A stretch of DNA of 64,000 nucleotides from Streptomyces sp. NBC_01428 (GTDB lineage: Bacteria; Actinomycetota; Actinomycetes; Streptomycetales; Streptomycetaceae): NCBI RefSeq assembly GCF_036231965.1, contig NZ_CP109499.1:806001-870000 (forward strand). Direction: 5' to 3'. The notes below the pieces were generated by a model. It did not search any database. It worked only from the letters and a program-made list of their open reading frames with translations, and was not told where the DNA came from. The position numbers were made by a program, and so were the translations under genes. Shown here in pieces: positions 1 through 7,659 of this stretch; the stretch's first letter is position 1; every line of letters starts with the position of its first letter.

Positions 1-16
1 CCCCCGGATGAGCAAG

Positions 17-38
17 CCATTCATCCACTCTAAAATGG
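17..38. promoter_or_regulatory. possible operator/promoter at left edge
   Basis: An interrupted inverted repeat has arms CCATT and AATGG around a 12-base AT-richer spacer that ends in TAAAAT, a -10-like hexamer. It lies about 70 bases before the first gene. It could be that gene's promoter or the operator of a regulator to the left, outside the window. Short arms make this weak. Confidence 0.2.
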
Positions 39-107
39 TCGGGTGTCACCGGCCACACGAGGACCGGGCGACGCACCGCAGTCGAATCCCCCATCTCAGG
101 AGCCGCT

Positions 108-575
108 GTGACGGAACGCCCTCCTCTCCCGCCGTTCACCCGTGAATCCGCCCTGGAGAAAGTCCGGCTGGCCGAGGACGGCTGGAACAGCCGGGATCCG
201 CACAAGGTGTCGCTCGTCTACTCCGAGAACTCGCGCTGGAGAAACCGCGACGAATGGGTCGACGGGCGGGACGAGATCGTCGAGTTCCTGACCCGTAAAT
301 GGTCGAGAGAGCTGGACTACCGCCTCATCAAGGAACTCTGGGCATTCGACGGGAACCGCATCGCCGTGCGTTTCGCCTACGAGTCCCACGACGCCGACGG
401 AAACTGGTTCCGTTCGTACGGGAACGAGAACTGGGAGTTCGACGCGGACGGCCTGATGGCGGTGCGGCACGCCTCCATCAACGACGTACCCATCACGGAA
501 TCCGGCCGCAAGTACCACTGGCCGCTGGGCCGTCGGCCGGACGACCACCCCGGGCTCACCGAACTCGGGTTCTGA
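108..575 (+). CDS. NTF2-like (DUF1348-type) protein
   Basis: A 155-residue soluble protein of the NTF2/SnoaL-like fold, close in character to the DUF1348 group. It opens with a helix carrying the family-typical stretch [20 protein letters not shown], followed by W-R-N and an aromatic-rich sheet ([12 protein letters not shown]), and ends with a conserved-looking R-K-Y-H-W segment. The GTG start follows AGGAG at the right spacing. Members occur as stand-alone putative ligand-binding or enzyme proteins with no settled reaction. The next gene is co-directional 28 bases on and probably co-transcribed. I infer no substrate. Confidence 0.8.
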   Translation: MTERPPLPPFTRESALEKVRLAEDGWNSRDPHKVSLVYSENSRWRNRDEWVDGRDEIVEFLTRKWSRELDYRLIKELWAFDGNRIAVRFAYESHDADGNWFRSYGNENWEFDADGLMAVRHASINDVPITESGRKYHWPLGRRPDDHPGLTELGF

Positions 576-603
576 GGCCGGATCCCCACGGAGGTGGGCG
601 CAC

Positions 604-1020
604 GTGACAGCCGACGCAGACGACGAGGGGCGCTACGCGACGGCCCTCGACACCGCCGGGCGGCTGCTCGGCATTCCGCTGGCGGGGTTCCTGGAACCCG
701 GCCCCGGTGAGCCGGCGAACGGCGCGGACTTCAAGCGTCTGGCCACCGTCCACACCTTCGGCGACGCGTGGCCACGCACCGAGGTGCTCGACACGCGGAC
801 CCGTGCCCTGGTGTCCGTGACGATCGCCGCGACCCTCGGCACGCTCGAACCGCTGCGGGGACAGCTCCGTATCGCGCTCAACAGCGGTGTGACGCCGGAG
901 GAGATCGTCGAGGTGTTCATCCATGTCGAGGCGTACGCCGGGGCCGCCCGCGCCTTCGACAGCTACCAGATCGCCCTCCAGGTGTTCGCGGAGGCCGACC
1001 GCGCCCGCGAGGTCGGTTAG
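604..1020 (+). CDS. carboxymuconolactone decarboxylase (CMD)-like protein
   Basis: A 138-residue helical protein of the AhpD/CMD superfamily. The core T-R-A-L-V-S-V-T-I-A-A-T-L followed by L-N-S-G-V-T-P-E-E-I-V-E-V-F-I-H-V is the CMD helix pattern. The CxxC of the AhpD peroxidase branch is absent, so it belongs with PcaC-like or uncharacterised members, not alkylhydroperoxidases. The GTG start has GGAGGTGGG upstream. It sits just behind the NTF2-like gene as a likely two-gene unit and converges on senR. The substrate cannot be told from sequence. Confidence 0.85.
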   Translation: MTADADDEGRYATALDTAGRLLGIPLAGFLEPGPGEPANGADFKRLATVHTFGDAWPRTEVLDTRTRALVSVTIAATLGTLEPLRGQLRIALNSGVTPEEIVEVFIHVEAYAGAARAFDSYQIALQVFAEADRAREVG

Positions 1021-1073
1021 CCCGCCCCGGTCGGTGCGGGTGGGACGTCCGCGTCCACCCGGGACCTCGCGTG

Positions 1074-1736
1074 TCACGGCAGCAGACGCTGTTCCTTCGC
1101 GACCGACACCGCGCCGGCCCGGGTGTCGACGCCGAGCTTGTCGTAGATGCGGCCGAGGTGGGTCTTGACCGTCGCCTCGCTGATGAACAGGGCCTTCGCG
1201 ATCTCGCGGTTGCCGAGGCCCTGGGCGAGCTGGGTCAGGATGTCCCGTTCGCGGTCGGTCAGCGTGGGCCGCGGGCTGCGCAGGTTGGCCATCACCCGGC
1301 TCGCGACCGGGGCCGACAGGGCCGTGCGCCCCTGGGCGGCGGCCTGGATCGCGGCGAACAGTTCCTCGGGGCGCTCGGCCTTCAGCAGGTAGCCGGTCGC
1401 CCCGGCCTCGATGGCCCGCGTGATGTCGGCGTCGGTGTCGTACGTCGTCAGCACCAGGACGTGCGGCGTGGCGCCGGGAGCCGCGGTGAGCCGGCGGGTG
1501 GTCTCCACGCCGTCGATGCCCTCGCCGAGCTGGAGGTCCATGAGGACCACGTCGGGGGCGAGCTTGGCGCTCAGGGCGAGCGCCTCCTCGCCCGTGCCCG
1601 CCTCGCCGACGACCTCGATGTCCGGCGCGCTGTCGAGCAGGGCGAGCAGTCCGGCGCGGACGACGGCGTGGTCGTCGCACAGCAGGATGCGGACGGAGGC
1701 CGGGGAGACGTCGGGCGCACCGGGGGCGGCTGTCAT
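1074..1736 (-). CDS. senR: NarL/LuxR-type response regulator, SenR-like
   Basis: A 220-residue response regulator. The receiver domain has acidic residues D21-D22, the phospho-acceptor D67 in V-L-M-D-L-Q, and the T and K of the active site (V-L-T-T-Y-D, L-L-K-A). The C-terminus is a LuxR helix-turn-helix (LTDRERDILTQLAQGLGNRE, then EATVKTHLGRIYDKL). Its start overlaps the kinase stop (ATGA), so the pair is translationally coupled. With the adjacent five-TM kinase and divergent HbpS-like gene it matches the SenS-SenR-HbpS redox-sensing system of Streptomyces reticuli. The symbol rests on that synteny as well as the domains. Confidence 0.85.
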   Translation of the reverse strand: MTAAPGAPDVSPASVRILLCDDHAVVRAGLLALLDSAPDIEVVGEAGTGEEALALSAKLAPDVVLMDLQLGEGIDGVETTRRLTAAPGATPHVLVLTTYDTDADITRAIEAGATGYLLKAERPEELFAAIQAAAQGRTALSAPVASRVMANLRSPRPTLTDRERDILTQLAQGLGNREIAKALFISEATVKTHLGRIYDKLGVDTRAGAVSVAKEQRLLP

Positions 1737-3070
1737 CGGGGGGACTCCAGGGGGATCGCTGCGGACAGGACCGTGCCCTCTGCGGGCGCGGACTCGACGG
1801 TGAGGGTGCCGCCGAGCTGGCTCGCCCGGGCGCGCATGGCGGGCATTCCGTGTCCGCGCACCCCCGGCGAAGCGGCGGGCGGCTCCCCGGGGGTGAAACC
1901 GCGTCCGTCGTCGGCGACATCGAGGACGACCTGGTCGTCCAGCAGGGTGAGCGTGAGCGTGGCCGTCCGAGCCCCGGAGTGCTCCCGTACGTTGGCCAGG
2001 GCGCCCTGGGCGATCCGCAGCAGGGCCGAGCGGACGCGCTCCGGCACGTGCGGGACGCGTCCGGCGTCGTCGACGTGGACCCGGACCGTGAGGCGTTCAC
2101 CCGACTCACGCCGGGCGAGCGCGCGCAGGGCCTGGTCGAGGGCCGTGCCGCGGGCCAGGTCGGCGGGACCGAGGTCGTGCACGAAGCGGCGGGCCTCGTC
2201 GAGGTTGTGCTCGGTGACGGCCTCGGCGGTGCGGACATGGGCGCGCGCCTTGCCGGGGTCGGACTCCCAGACACGGTCGGCGGCCTGGAGCAGCATCTGC
2301 TGACTCGACAGTCCCTGGGCGAGCGTGTCGTGGATCTCCATGGACAGCCGCTGCCGTTCGGCGAGGGTGCCGGCGCGGCGCTCGGCGGCGGCCAGTTCCC
2401 GGCGGGTGCGGATCAGGTCGTCGATGAGGGCGCGCTGGCGTGCCGTCTGCCGTTCCATCTGGAGGAAGACGGCGGTGGCGATCGCGGCGACGGCGGGCGG
2501 GGCGAGCAGCAGGTTCGGGTCGAAGCCGCCGGCGAGGCGGAGCTGGGCGGCGACGACGAACACCGTCAGGACCACGACCAGCACGAGCGCCGCCCGGGTG
2601 GGCAGCATGCGCAGGCCCGTGTAGAAGAGCGGCACGGCGCACCAGGCGAAGCTGGGGGCGAGCAGGACGAGGACCATCCACACGGCGACGACGGCGGCCA
2701 GCCAGCCGAGGCCGGGGACGGCGGGCAGCCGGTCACGGGACCGGTCCCGGGCGGGCTCGCGGCCGGAGAGGCCCGCGTGTCCGCGGACGGCTCCCGCGGA
2801 GGGGACGGCGTACAGGACGGCCAGGACGACGGAGAGCGCGATGATCCACGGCGTGCGGGTCTCTCCGGGGTGGCGCAGCAGGAAACGCGCGAGGGCGCCG
2901 CCCAGCAGCAGGAAGAACGCCACGTGCATCACGACGGCGAGCAGGCGGGTGTCCGCCGCGTACCGGGGGTCCGTCCGCTCGTCGGCGCCGCCGCTCCGGA
3001 CCGCGTCCGCGCCGTCCGCGCGGTCCGCGCCGGGGGCCGCGTCGGCCGTCCGGTCCGTTTCCGTGTCCAT
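1733..3070 (-). CDS. senS: membrane sensor histidine kinase, SenS-like
   Basis: A 445-residue kinase. The N-terminal half has about five membrane segments (roughly residues 35-175), as described for SenS. A HisKA_3 dimerisation helix with phospho-acceptor His in S-M-E-I-H-D-T-L-A-Q-G follows, then a HATPase domain with D-V-A-D-D-G-R-G-F and a glycine-rich G-V-R-G-H-G-M-P segment. The ATG start is preferred over GTG nine bases upstream because AGGAGGT sits seven bases before the ATG and overlaps the GTG. In S. reticuli SenS autophosphorylation is modulated by extracellular HbpS in response to haem and iron/peroxide stress. The divergent hbpS-like gene makes the same role likely here. Confidence 0.85.
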   Translation of the reverse strand: MDTETDRTADAAPGADRADGADAVRSGGADERTDPRYAADTRLLAVVMHVAFFLLLGGALARFLLRHPGETRTPWIIALSVVLAVLYAVPSAGAVRGHAGLSGREPARDRSRDRLPAVPGLGWLAAVVAVWMVLVLLAPSFAWCAVPLFYTGLRMLPTRAALVLVVVLTVFVVAAQLRLAGGFDPNLLLAPPAVAAIATAVFLQMERQTARQRALIDDLIRTRRELAAAERRAGTLAERQRLSMEIHDTLAQGLSSQQMLLQAADRVWESDPGKARAHVRTAEAVTEHNLDEARRFVHDLGPADLARGTALDQALRALARRESGERLTVRVHVDDAGRVPHVPERVRSALLRIAQGALANVREHSGARTATLTLTLLDDQVVLDVADDGRGFTPGEPPAASPGVRGHGMPAMRARASQLGGTLTVESAPAEGTVLSAAIPLESPR

Positions 3071-3131
3071 GCCGTCCACCTCCTTCGCCGCTTCCGCTCG
3101 CGCCTCTGGCCTGCCCGAACCCTTCCATGGT

Positions 3132-3149
3132 GACCCGTCCGGACGGGTC
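3132..3149. promoter_or_regulatory. perfect 18-bp palindrome between senS and hbpS-like genes
   Basis: GACCCGTCC followed directly by GGACGGGTC is a perfect 18-base palindrome in the 222-base divergent intergenic region, 62 bases from the kinase start. Position and symmetry suit a dimeric response-regulator site, so SenR autoregulation is the natural hypothesis. The known SenR operator sequence was not compared. Confidence 0.5.
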
Positions 3150-3150
3150 C

Positions 3151-3174
3151 GGGGTCATCCGATCGGTTGACCCC
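3151..3174. promoter_or_regulatory. inverted repeat GGGGTCA-N10-TGACCCC, second candidate operator
   Basis: Perfect 7-base arms are separated by ten bases, immediately beside the 18-bp palindrome. The right arm overlaps TTGACC, which could serve as a -35 box for the hbpS-like gene. The two symmetric sites side by side suggest a compound operator controlling both divergent units. Confidence 0.45.
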
Positions 3175-3292
3175 GGTGTCGGCCGGTCGGCAGCGGGCGG
3201 CGAGCCGGAACGCCGACGGTGACGGGCCTCCCCCGGCACCAGGCTGGAGAGCGGAAGAAGCGAACCGCCCTCCCAGACCTGGAGTCGACCTC

Positions 3293-3847
3293 ATGAAGAA
3301 GCTCTCCCGCCGCGCCCGTATCGCCACCGGTGGTGCCGTGCTCGCCGCCGTCGCCGCCGGCACGTTCGGCACGGTGTCCGCGAACGCCTCGTCGTCCGCC
3401 TCCACCGGCGTCGCTCCCGTGGCGAGCGTGAAGGGCGGCAGCACGGTCACGTCCACCCACCTCTCGATCGACGCCGCCACGAAGGGCGCGCAGGCGGCAC
3501 TCGACGCCGCCGAGAAGGAGAACCAGAAGGTGACGGTCGCCGTCGTCGACCGCAACGGCAACACGCTCGTCACCCTGCGGGGCGACGGCGCGGGCCCGCA
3601 GTCCTACGAGTCCGCGGAGCGCAAGGCGTACACGGCCGTCTCCTGGAACGCGCCCACCTCGGAGCTGGCCAAGCGCCTGGCGCAGACGCCGAACCTGAAG
3701 GACATCCCCGGGACGCTGTTCCTCGCCGGTGGCGCGCCCGTGGACGTGAAGGGTGCCCCGGTCGCGGCGATCGGTGTCGCCGGGGCCCCCTCCGGTGACC
3801 TCGACGAGAAGTTCGCGGCGGCGGGCGTGGCGGCGCTGGGTCGCTGA
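3293..3847 (+). CDS. hbpS: secreted haem-binding protein, HbpS/GlcG family
   Basis: A 184-residue protein with a cleavable signal peptide (basic MKKLSRRARIATGG, hydrophobic core, cleavage near A-N-A-S) and a GlcG/HbpS domain from about residue 55. T-V-A-V-V-D-R-N-G-N-T-L opens the domain, and E-S-A-E-R-K-A-Y-T-A-V-S-W-N contains T114, in the region where a haem-ligand threonine was reported for S. reticuli HbpS. The ATG start gives the signal peptide directly. HbpS is an extracellular octamer that binds haem or iron and acts on SenS. The divergent senS/senR pair strongly supports this family over plain GlcG. A GC-rich hairpin follows. Confidence 0.85.
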   Translation: MKKLSRRARIATGGAVLAAVAAGTFGTVSANASSSASTGVAPVASVKGGSTVTSTHLSIDAATKGAQAALDAAEKENQKVTVAVVDRNGNTLVTLRGDGAGPQSYESAERKAYTAVSWNAPTSELAKRLAQTPNLKDIPGTLFLAGGAPVDVKGAPVAAIGVAGAPSGDLDEKFAAAGVAALGR

Positions 3848-3920
3848 CCCGGAAGCGGTCGCCCTTCTGGTGGGCCGGGGGCGGGGTTCCACCGGGTCGG
3901 TGAGACCCCGCTCGGGTGCC

Positions 3921-3958
3921 GGGGCGGGGTTCCCCCGGGTCCGGAGGGGCCCCGCCCC
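3921..3958 (+). terminator. GC hairpin after hbpS-like gene
   Basis: GGGGCGGGG pairs perfectly with CCCCGCCCC across a 20-base loop, 73 bases after the stop codon. There is no U-tract, as is common for Streptomyces terminators. Confidence 0.5.
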
Positions 3959-4111
3959 AAGACCGGCCCGGTGCGGACCCGGCGGAGCCCGGCGCGCACC
4001 CCTGAACGCATGATGATCTCGGCGGCCCACCACCTCACCGGGGTTCCGTCGCCGGGGGCCGCGACCCGCGCGTGGCCCGCCCGCGCGTGTACGACGAAGG
4101 AGCACAGCCAC

Positions 4112-4720
4112 ATGAACCCGCACGACCTCGCCCTGCTCGACGCCGCCCGTGAGGGCGACGCGGACTCCGTACGGTCCGCGCTCGCCGCGGGCGCCGACAC
4201 CGAGGCACGCGACGCGCACCGCCGCACCCCGCTGCTCCTCGCCTCCCTCGGCGACCACGTGCCGGCGGCGGAGGTGCTGGTCGCCGCGGGTGCGGACGCG
4301 GACGCCCAGGACGACCGCGAGGACAGCGCCTGGCTGGCCACGGGGGTCACCGGCAGCGTCGCCATGATGCGGACGCTGCTCCCGGCACGCCCTGACCTCA
4401 AGGTGCGCAACCGCTTCGGGGGCATCGCGCTCATCCCCGCCTCGGAACGGGGGCATGTCGACTACGTCCGGGCGCTGCTCGACGAGACGGACATCGACGT
4501 CGACCACGTCAACCGCCTCGGCTGGACCGCCCTGTTGGAGGCCGTGATCCTGGGTGACGGTGGACGGGCGCACCAGGAGATCGTGGAACTGCTCCTCGCG
4601 GCGGGTGCCACGCCCGGGCTCCCGGACGCCGAGGGTGTGACCGCTCTGGAGCATGCGGAACGGCGCGGGTTCACGCTGATCGCGGGCCTGTTGAGGGCCG
4701 CGAACGCGGAACGGTCCTGA
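4112..4720 (+). CDS. ankyrin-repeat protein
   Basis: A 202-residue soluble protein made almost wholly of ankyrin repeats. The helical hallmarks recur: A-A-R-E-G-D-A-D-S-V-R-S-A-L-A-A-G-A-D, then R-T-P-L-L-L-A-S-L-G-D, then A-E-V-L-V-A-A-G-A-D-A-D-A-Q-D, then W-T-A-L-L-E-A-V-I-L-G-D and E-L-L-L-A-A-G-A-T-P. That makes about five units. The ATG has GAAGGAG upstream. There is no signal peptide, so it is cytoplasmic. The family mediates protein-protein contacts. Homologues sit next to catalases in some bacteria, but here the neighbours are the HbpS module and a GntR gene, and no partner can be assigned. Confidence 0.85.
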   Translation: MNPHDLALLDAAREGDADSVRSALAAGADTEARDAHRRTPLLLASLGDHVPAAEVLVAAGADADAQDDREDSAWLATGVTGSVAMMRTLLPARPDLKVRNRFGGIALIPASERGHVDYVRALLDETDIDVDHVNRLGWTALLEAVILGDGGRAHQEIVELLLAAGATPGLPDAEGVTALEHAERRGFTLIAGLLRAANAERS

Positions 4721-4760
4721 CGTCCGCGGACAGTGGCACCGCCCGCGGGACACGACGGCG

Positions 4761-4830
4761 CGGGTGACGGGGGACGGAGCGGCGGGCGACACGCATGTGT
4801 GTCGCCCGCCGCTCCGTCCTCCGTCACCCG
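4761..4830. terminator. 32-bp near-perfect bidirectional hairpin, convergent genes
   Basis: The left arm (4761-4792) pairs with the right arm (4799-4830) over 32 positions with one mismatch (a possible G-U) and a six-base loop. It lies between the ankyrin gene and the convergent gntR-type gene. The right arm includes the last seven bases of the regulator's coding strand, stop codon included. It should terminate both transcripts. Confidence 0.75.
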
Positions 4831-5711
4831 GTGGGCCGGCCGTCGCCCCGGTCGCCGACGCGTCCGAAGAGGTCGCCGGCCACCACCCCTCGAGTGGAGA
4901 ACGTGACGGGTTCGCCCGGCAGGAAGTCTCCCGGCGGGATGCCGGGGTGGTGGCCGTCCCCCGGTGACGCGTGCCCGGAGCGCGGGCCGAGCGCGAGCCG
5001 GGACACGATGCGGTAGCGGTCGCCCCGGTAGATCGAGTGGACGTACTCCACGGGCCGGCCGGCGGAGTCCGAGGTGAGGCGCTCGAAGAGGAGGGCCGGG
5101 GAGAGTTCCGGCACGTCGAGCAGGCCGGCCTCGTCACGGCTCACCACGGTCGGTTCGATCGACTGGACCGCCTCGCTGACCTGGATTCCGTGCCGCTCGC
5201 CGAGATGCTCGTACAGGTCGCCGTTCTCCAGTTCGTCACTGGTCAGGTCGGGCACCAGGGCGGCGGGCACGTGCAGGTACTCGATGGCCATCGGCGAGCC
5301 GTCGACCAGTCGGAGGCGTGCCACGTAGCGGATTCCGGCCGCGGGCGAGATGCGCAGTCTGCGGCCGACCCGGGCGCCCGCGGGGAGCGTGCTGAACTCC
5401 AGGAGTCGGCTGGTCCACGTTCCCGCGGCCTGCGGCAGGCTGAAGGTCTCCCGGCCCGAGACCAGTTCCTGGGTGATCTTCTCGGCGGCCACGAACATGC
5501 CCCGGCCGTGCTCGCGTACGAGCAGCCCGGCGACGACGAGTTGGTCGACCGCGGCCCGCAACGTCGGTCGGGAGACGCCGAGTTCGGCGCAGAGCGCGCG
5601 CTCGGAGGGGATGGCGTCCCCGGGGCGGCGCTCCTCGATGAGTTCGAGGATCGTGTCGCGCACTCTCTCGCGTTTGAGTACCGCGCGGGAGGCGGCGGGA
5701 TCGATCTCCAT
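4824..5711 (-). CDS. GntR/HutC-family transcriptional repressor (UTRA domain)
   Basis: A 295-residue regulator. The N-terminal GntR winged helix (about residues 8-80) contains G-D-A-I-P-S-E-R-A-L-C-A-E-L-G-V-S-R-P-T-L-R. The C-terminal UTRA ligand domain has G-R-R-L-R-I-S-P-A-A-G-I-R-Y-V-A-R-L-R and I-E-Y-L-H-V-P. HutC-subfamily members such as DasR and NagR bind sugar phosphates or amino-acid derivatives. The ATG (M-E-I-D-P) was chosen because the first helix begins soon after. The gene is divergent from the GH16 glucanase, and the shared region carries repeated AACTGGT motifs, so it probably represses itself and the glucanase. The effector is unknown. Confidence 0.85.
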   Translation of the reverse strand: MEIDPAASRAVLKRERVRDTILELIEERRPGDAIPSERALCAELGVSRPTLRAAVDQLVVAGLLVREHGRGMFVAAEKITQELVSGRETFSLPQAAGTWTSRLLEFSTLPAGARVGRRLRISPAAGIRYVARLRLVDGSPMAIEYLHVPAALVPDLTSDELENGDLYEHLGERHGIQVSEAVQSIEPTVVSRDEAGLLDVPELSPALLFERLTSDSAGRPVEYVHSIYRGDRYRIVSRLALGPRSGHASPGDGHHPGIPPGDFLPGEPVTFSTRGVVAGDLFGRVGDRGDGRPTG

Positions 5712-5742
5712 ACGGTGCTCTCGTTCGTCGTCGGTACCGGCC

Positions 5743-5771
5743 AACTGGTATGGCCCCTGACCATAACTGGT
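5743..5771. promoter_or_regulatory. paired AACTGGT repeats near the GntR start (candidate operator 1)
   Basis: AACTGGT occurs at 5743-5749 and again at 5765-5771, 22 bases apart, about two helical turns. The second copy lies in GACCA-N4-TGGTC, the first in GCCA-N7-TGGC, so each also has dyad character. The site is 32 bases upstream of the repressor start, as expected for autoregulation. Confidence 0.6.
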
Positions 5772-5886
5772 CCGCCGACCAAGGGCGGCCTCCGTGATCG
5801 AGTCACCCGAACCTCTCCCTCCGCTCGGCGACAACCACACCCTCCTTCACCAAGTCCCCCTTCGTTCCAAGGGGGTTGACGCCTGC

Positions 5887-5902
5887 AATGGTCTATGCCA
5901 CC
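5887..5902 (+). promoter_or_regulatory. DasR-responsive-element-like site
   Basis: The 16-mer AATGGTCTATGCCACC matches the DasR dre consensus ACTGGTCTAGACCACT at 12 of 16 positions by my alignment, including the TGGTCTA core and CCAC. It lies upstream of the GH16 gene. Since the local repressor belongs to the same HutC subfamily, it may be that protein's site, DasR's, or both. Confidence 0.5.
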
Positions 5903-5915
5903 TTCATGCGACGTC

Positions 5916-5943
5916 AACTGGTAAAGCCCACGGGCCAACTGGT
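5916..5943. promoter_or_regulatory. second pair of AACTGGT repeats (candidate operator 2)
   Basis: AACTGGT lies at 5916-5922 and 5937-5943, 21 bases apart, mirroring the pair near the regulator start. The whole 317-base divergent region between the repressor and the glucanase thus holds four copies in two phased pairs plus the dre-like 16-mer. I see no further gene in it. Confidence 0.6.
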
Positions 5944-6028
5944 CAAGCGCGTACCGCCGTTCTCCCCACCGTGTTCCTGCGCACCCCCACCCTCCCGCGC
6001 CGAACGGGAGCCCCCGAAAGGAACTCAC

Positions 6029-7468
6029 ATGAGAAACCGTCCGCCGACCGGCCGCCGCCGTCTGGCACTCGCCCTGTCCGCCCTCCTCGGCGGCAGTGCC
6101 CTGATCGCCCTCCCGACGACCGCCGGCGCCGCCGACGGCGGCGTGGCCGTCCAGTACCGCACCAGCGCGAGCGGAGCCACCGCCGACCAGAGCGAACCGT
6201 GGCTCAAAGTACGCAACACCAGCTCGACGTCGGTCCAGTTGAGCCAGGTGAAGATCCGCTACTACTTCAAGGCGGACTCGGCGAGCACCAGCTACCGATT
6301 CGCGTGTTCCTGGGCGGTCAAGGGCTGCGCGAACATCACGGGCACGTTCGGCACGCTGGCCAACCCCACCGCGACCGCGGACCGCTATCTGGAGATCGGC
6401 TTCACCTCCTCGGCGGGCACGCTGGCGTCCGGCGCGGACACCGGCGACATGCAGCTGCGCTTCTACCAGTCCAACTGGCAGACTCTCAACCAGGCGGACG
6501 ACTACTCCTTCAGCGGGGCGCAGACCTCGTACGCGGACTGGAACAAGGTCACCGCACAGCTCGCGGGCGCCACCGTCTGGGGGACCGCTCCGGCCGGCAA
6601 CGACCCGACGGATCCGACCGACCCCACCGACCCGACGGATCCCACCGACCCGCCCGGCGGCGGCCAGTCCCTGTTCGACGACTTCAGCTACACGTCGTAC
6701 ACCGACCCGGCCATCTCCGCCCACGGGTGGAACGTCCGCTCCAACTCCGGCGGCCCCGGGGTCCCCGGCGCCAACTGGGACCCCTCGAAGGTCACCTTCC
6801 CCACCGTGTCCGGCAACAAGGTGATGAACCTGGAGACGTCGACCGCGGGCACCGCGGAGTCGACCAAGCAGACCGAGGTCGTCTCCAAGAGCACCAAGTT
6901 CAAGAACGGCACCTACGCGGCGCGGGTGAAGTTCGCCGACGCCCCCCAGTCGGGCCCCGACGGCGACCACCTGGTGCAGACGTTCTTCACCATCAACGAT
7001 CTCAAGGCCCCGATGGCCGACGACTACGCCGAGTACGACTTCGAGTACCTGCCCAACGGCGGCTGGGGCGAGTCGGGCAACATCCTGTACACGACGTCCT
7101 GGGAGACGTACAACCCGGACCCCTGGCAGGCGGTCAACCAGCACACCGAGTCGCGCCAGAGCTACGCCGGCTGGCACGACCTGGTGCTCACGATCGACAA
7201 CAGCAGCATCAAGTACTACATCGACGGACAGCTCTTCGGCACCCATGACGCCCAGTACCTGCCGGAGCGGCCCATGTCGATCAACTTCAACCAGTGGCTG
7301 ATCGACCTCGCCGGACAGACGTCGACGACGGCGCGGGCCTACAACGAGCAGGTCGACTACGTCCTGCACGTCAAGGACCAGGTGCTCACCCCGGCCCAGG
7401 TGTCCGCGAAGGTGGCCGCGTACCGTACGGCCGGCACCGCGTTCGTGGACGAGGTCCCGGCCTCCTGA
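6029..7468 (+). CDS. secreted CBM3-GH16 glycoside hydrolase
   Basis: A 479-residue exported enzyme. A signal peptide (MRNRPPTGRRRLALALSALL, cleavage near A-G-A-A-D) precedes a family 3 cellulose-binding module at about 36-190 (V-Q-Y-R-T-S and P-W-L-K-V-R-N-T-S-S-T-S-V-Q-L-S, then R-Y-Y-F). A linker of repeated D-P-T units comes next, and a concanavalin-like GH16-type domain occupies about 212-470. That domain has the catalytic signature E335-Y-D337-F-E339. GH16 enzymes cleave beta-1,3 or mixed glucans; cellulose binding suggests plant or fungal wall targets. The divergent GntR repressor and operator repeats indicate substrate induction. The fine GH16 subfamily is uncertain. Confidence 0.8.
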   Translation: MRNRPPTGRRRLALALSALLGGSALIALPTTAGAADGGVAVQYRTSASGATADQSEPWLKVRNTSSTSVQLSQVKIRYYFKADSASTSYRFACSWAVKGCANITGTFGTLANPTATADRYLEIGFTSSAGTLASGADTGDMQLRFYQSNWQTLNQADDYSFSGAQTSYADWNKVTAQLAGATVWGTAPAGNDPTDPTDPTDPTDPTDPPGGGQSLFDDFSYTSYTDPAISAHGWNVRSNSGGPGVPGANWDPSKVTFPTVSGNKVMNLETSTAGTAESTKQTEVVSKSTKFKNGTYAARVKFADAPQSGPDGDHLVQTFFTINDLKAPMADDYAEYDFEYLPNGGWGESGNILYTTSWETYNPDPWQAVNQHTESRQSYAGWHDLVLTIDNSSIKYYIDGQLFGTHDAQYLPERPMSINFNQWLIDLAGQTSTTARAYNEQVDYVLHVKDQVLTPAQVSAKVAAYRTAGTAFVDEVPAS

Positions 7469-7519
7469 CCCGTCCGCTCCACCGCACCGCTGCCGCGCAA
7501 CCCGAGGCCTCCGACCGCC

Positions 7520-7554
7520 AACGGGCCCGTCCTGGACACCGGGACGGGCCCGTT
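7520..7554 (+). terminator. hairpin terminator of the GH16 gene
   Basis: Thirteen-base perfect arms AACGGGCCCGTCC and GGACGGGCCCGTT enclose a nine-base loop, 51 bases after the stop. Confidence 0.7.
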
Positions 7555-7659
7555 CGCTATCGATGCCCCCGACCCAACGCGAGACTCCGGCACGCGAGTT
7601 GGGAACGAGATCGCTCCGCACCCGGGTTGGGCGGGTCACCGGCTGAGCACAGTAGGGAT

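Noticed and set aside
768..2303. Long open frame (511 codons) on the plus strand across the CMD and senR/senS genes
   Set aside because: It is a shadow of the minus-strand two-component genes; its translation is Arg/Gly/Pro-rich low-complexity with no domain, whereas the opposite strand encodes clear kinase and receiver motifs.
6601..6658. Tandem ACCGAC/CCGACGGAT-like repeats
   Set aside because: They encode the Asp-Pro-Thr linker of the GH16 enzyme and are in frame; not a CRISPR or regulatory array.
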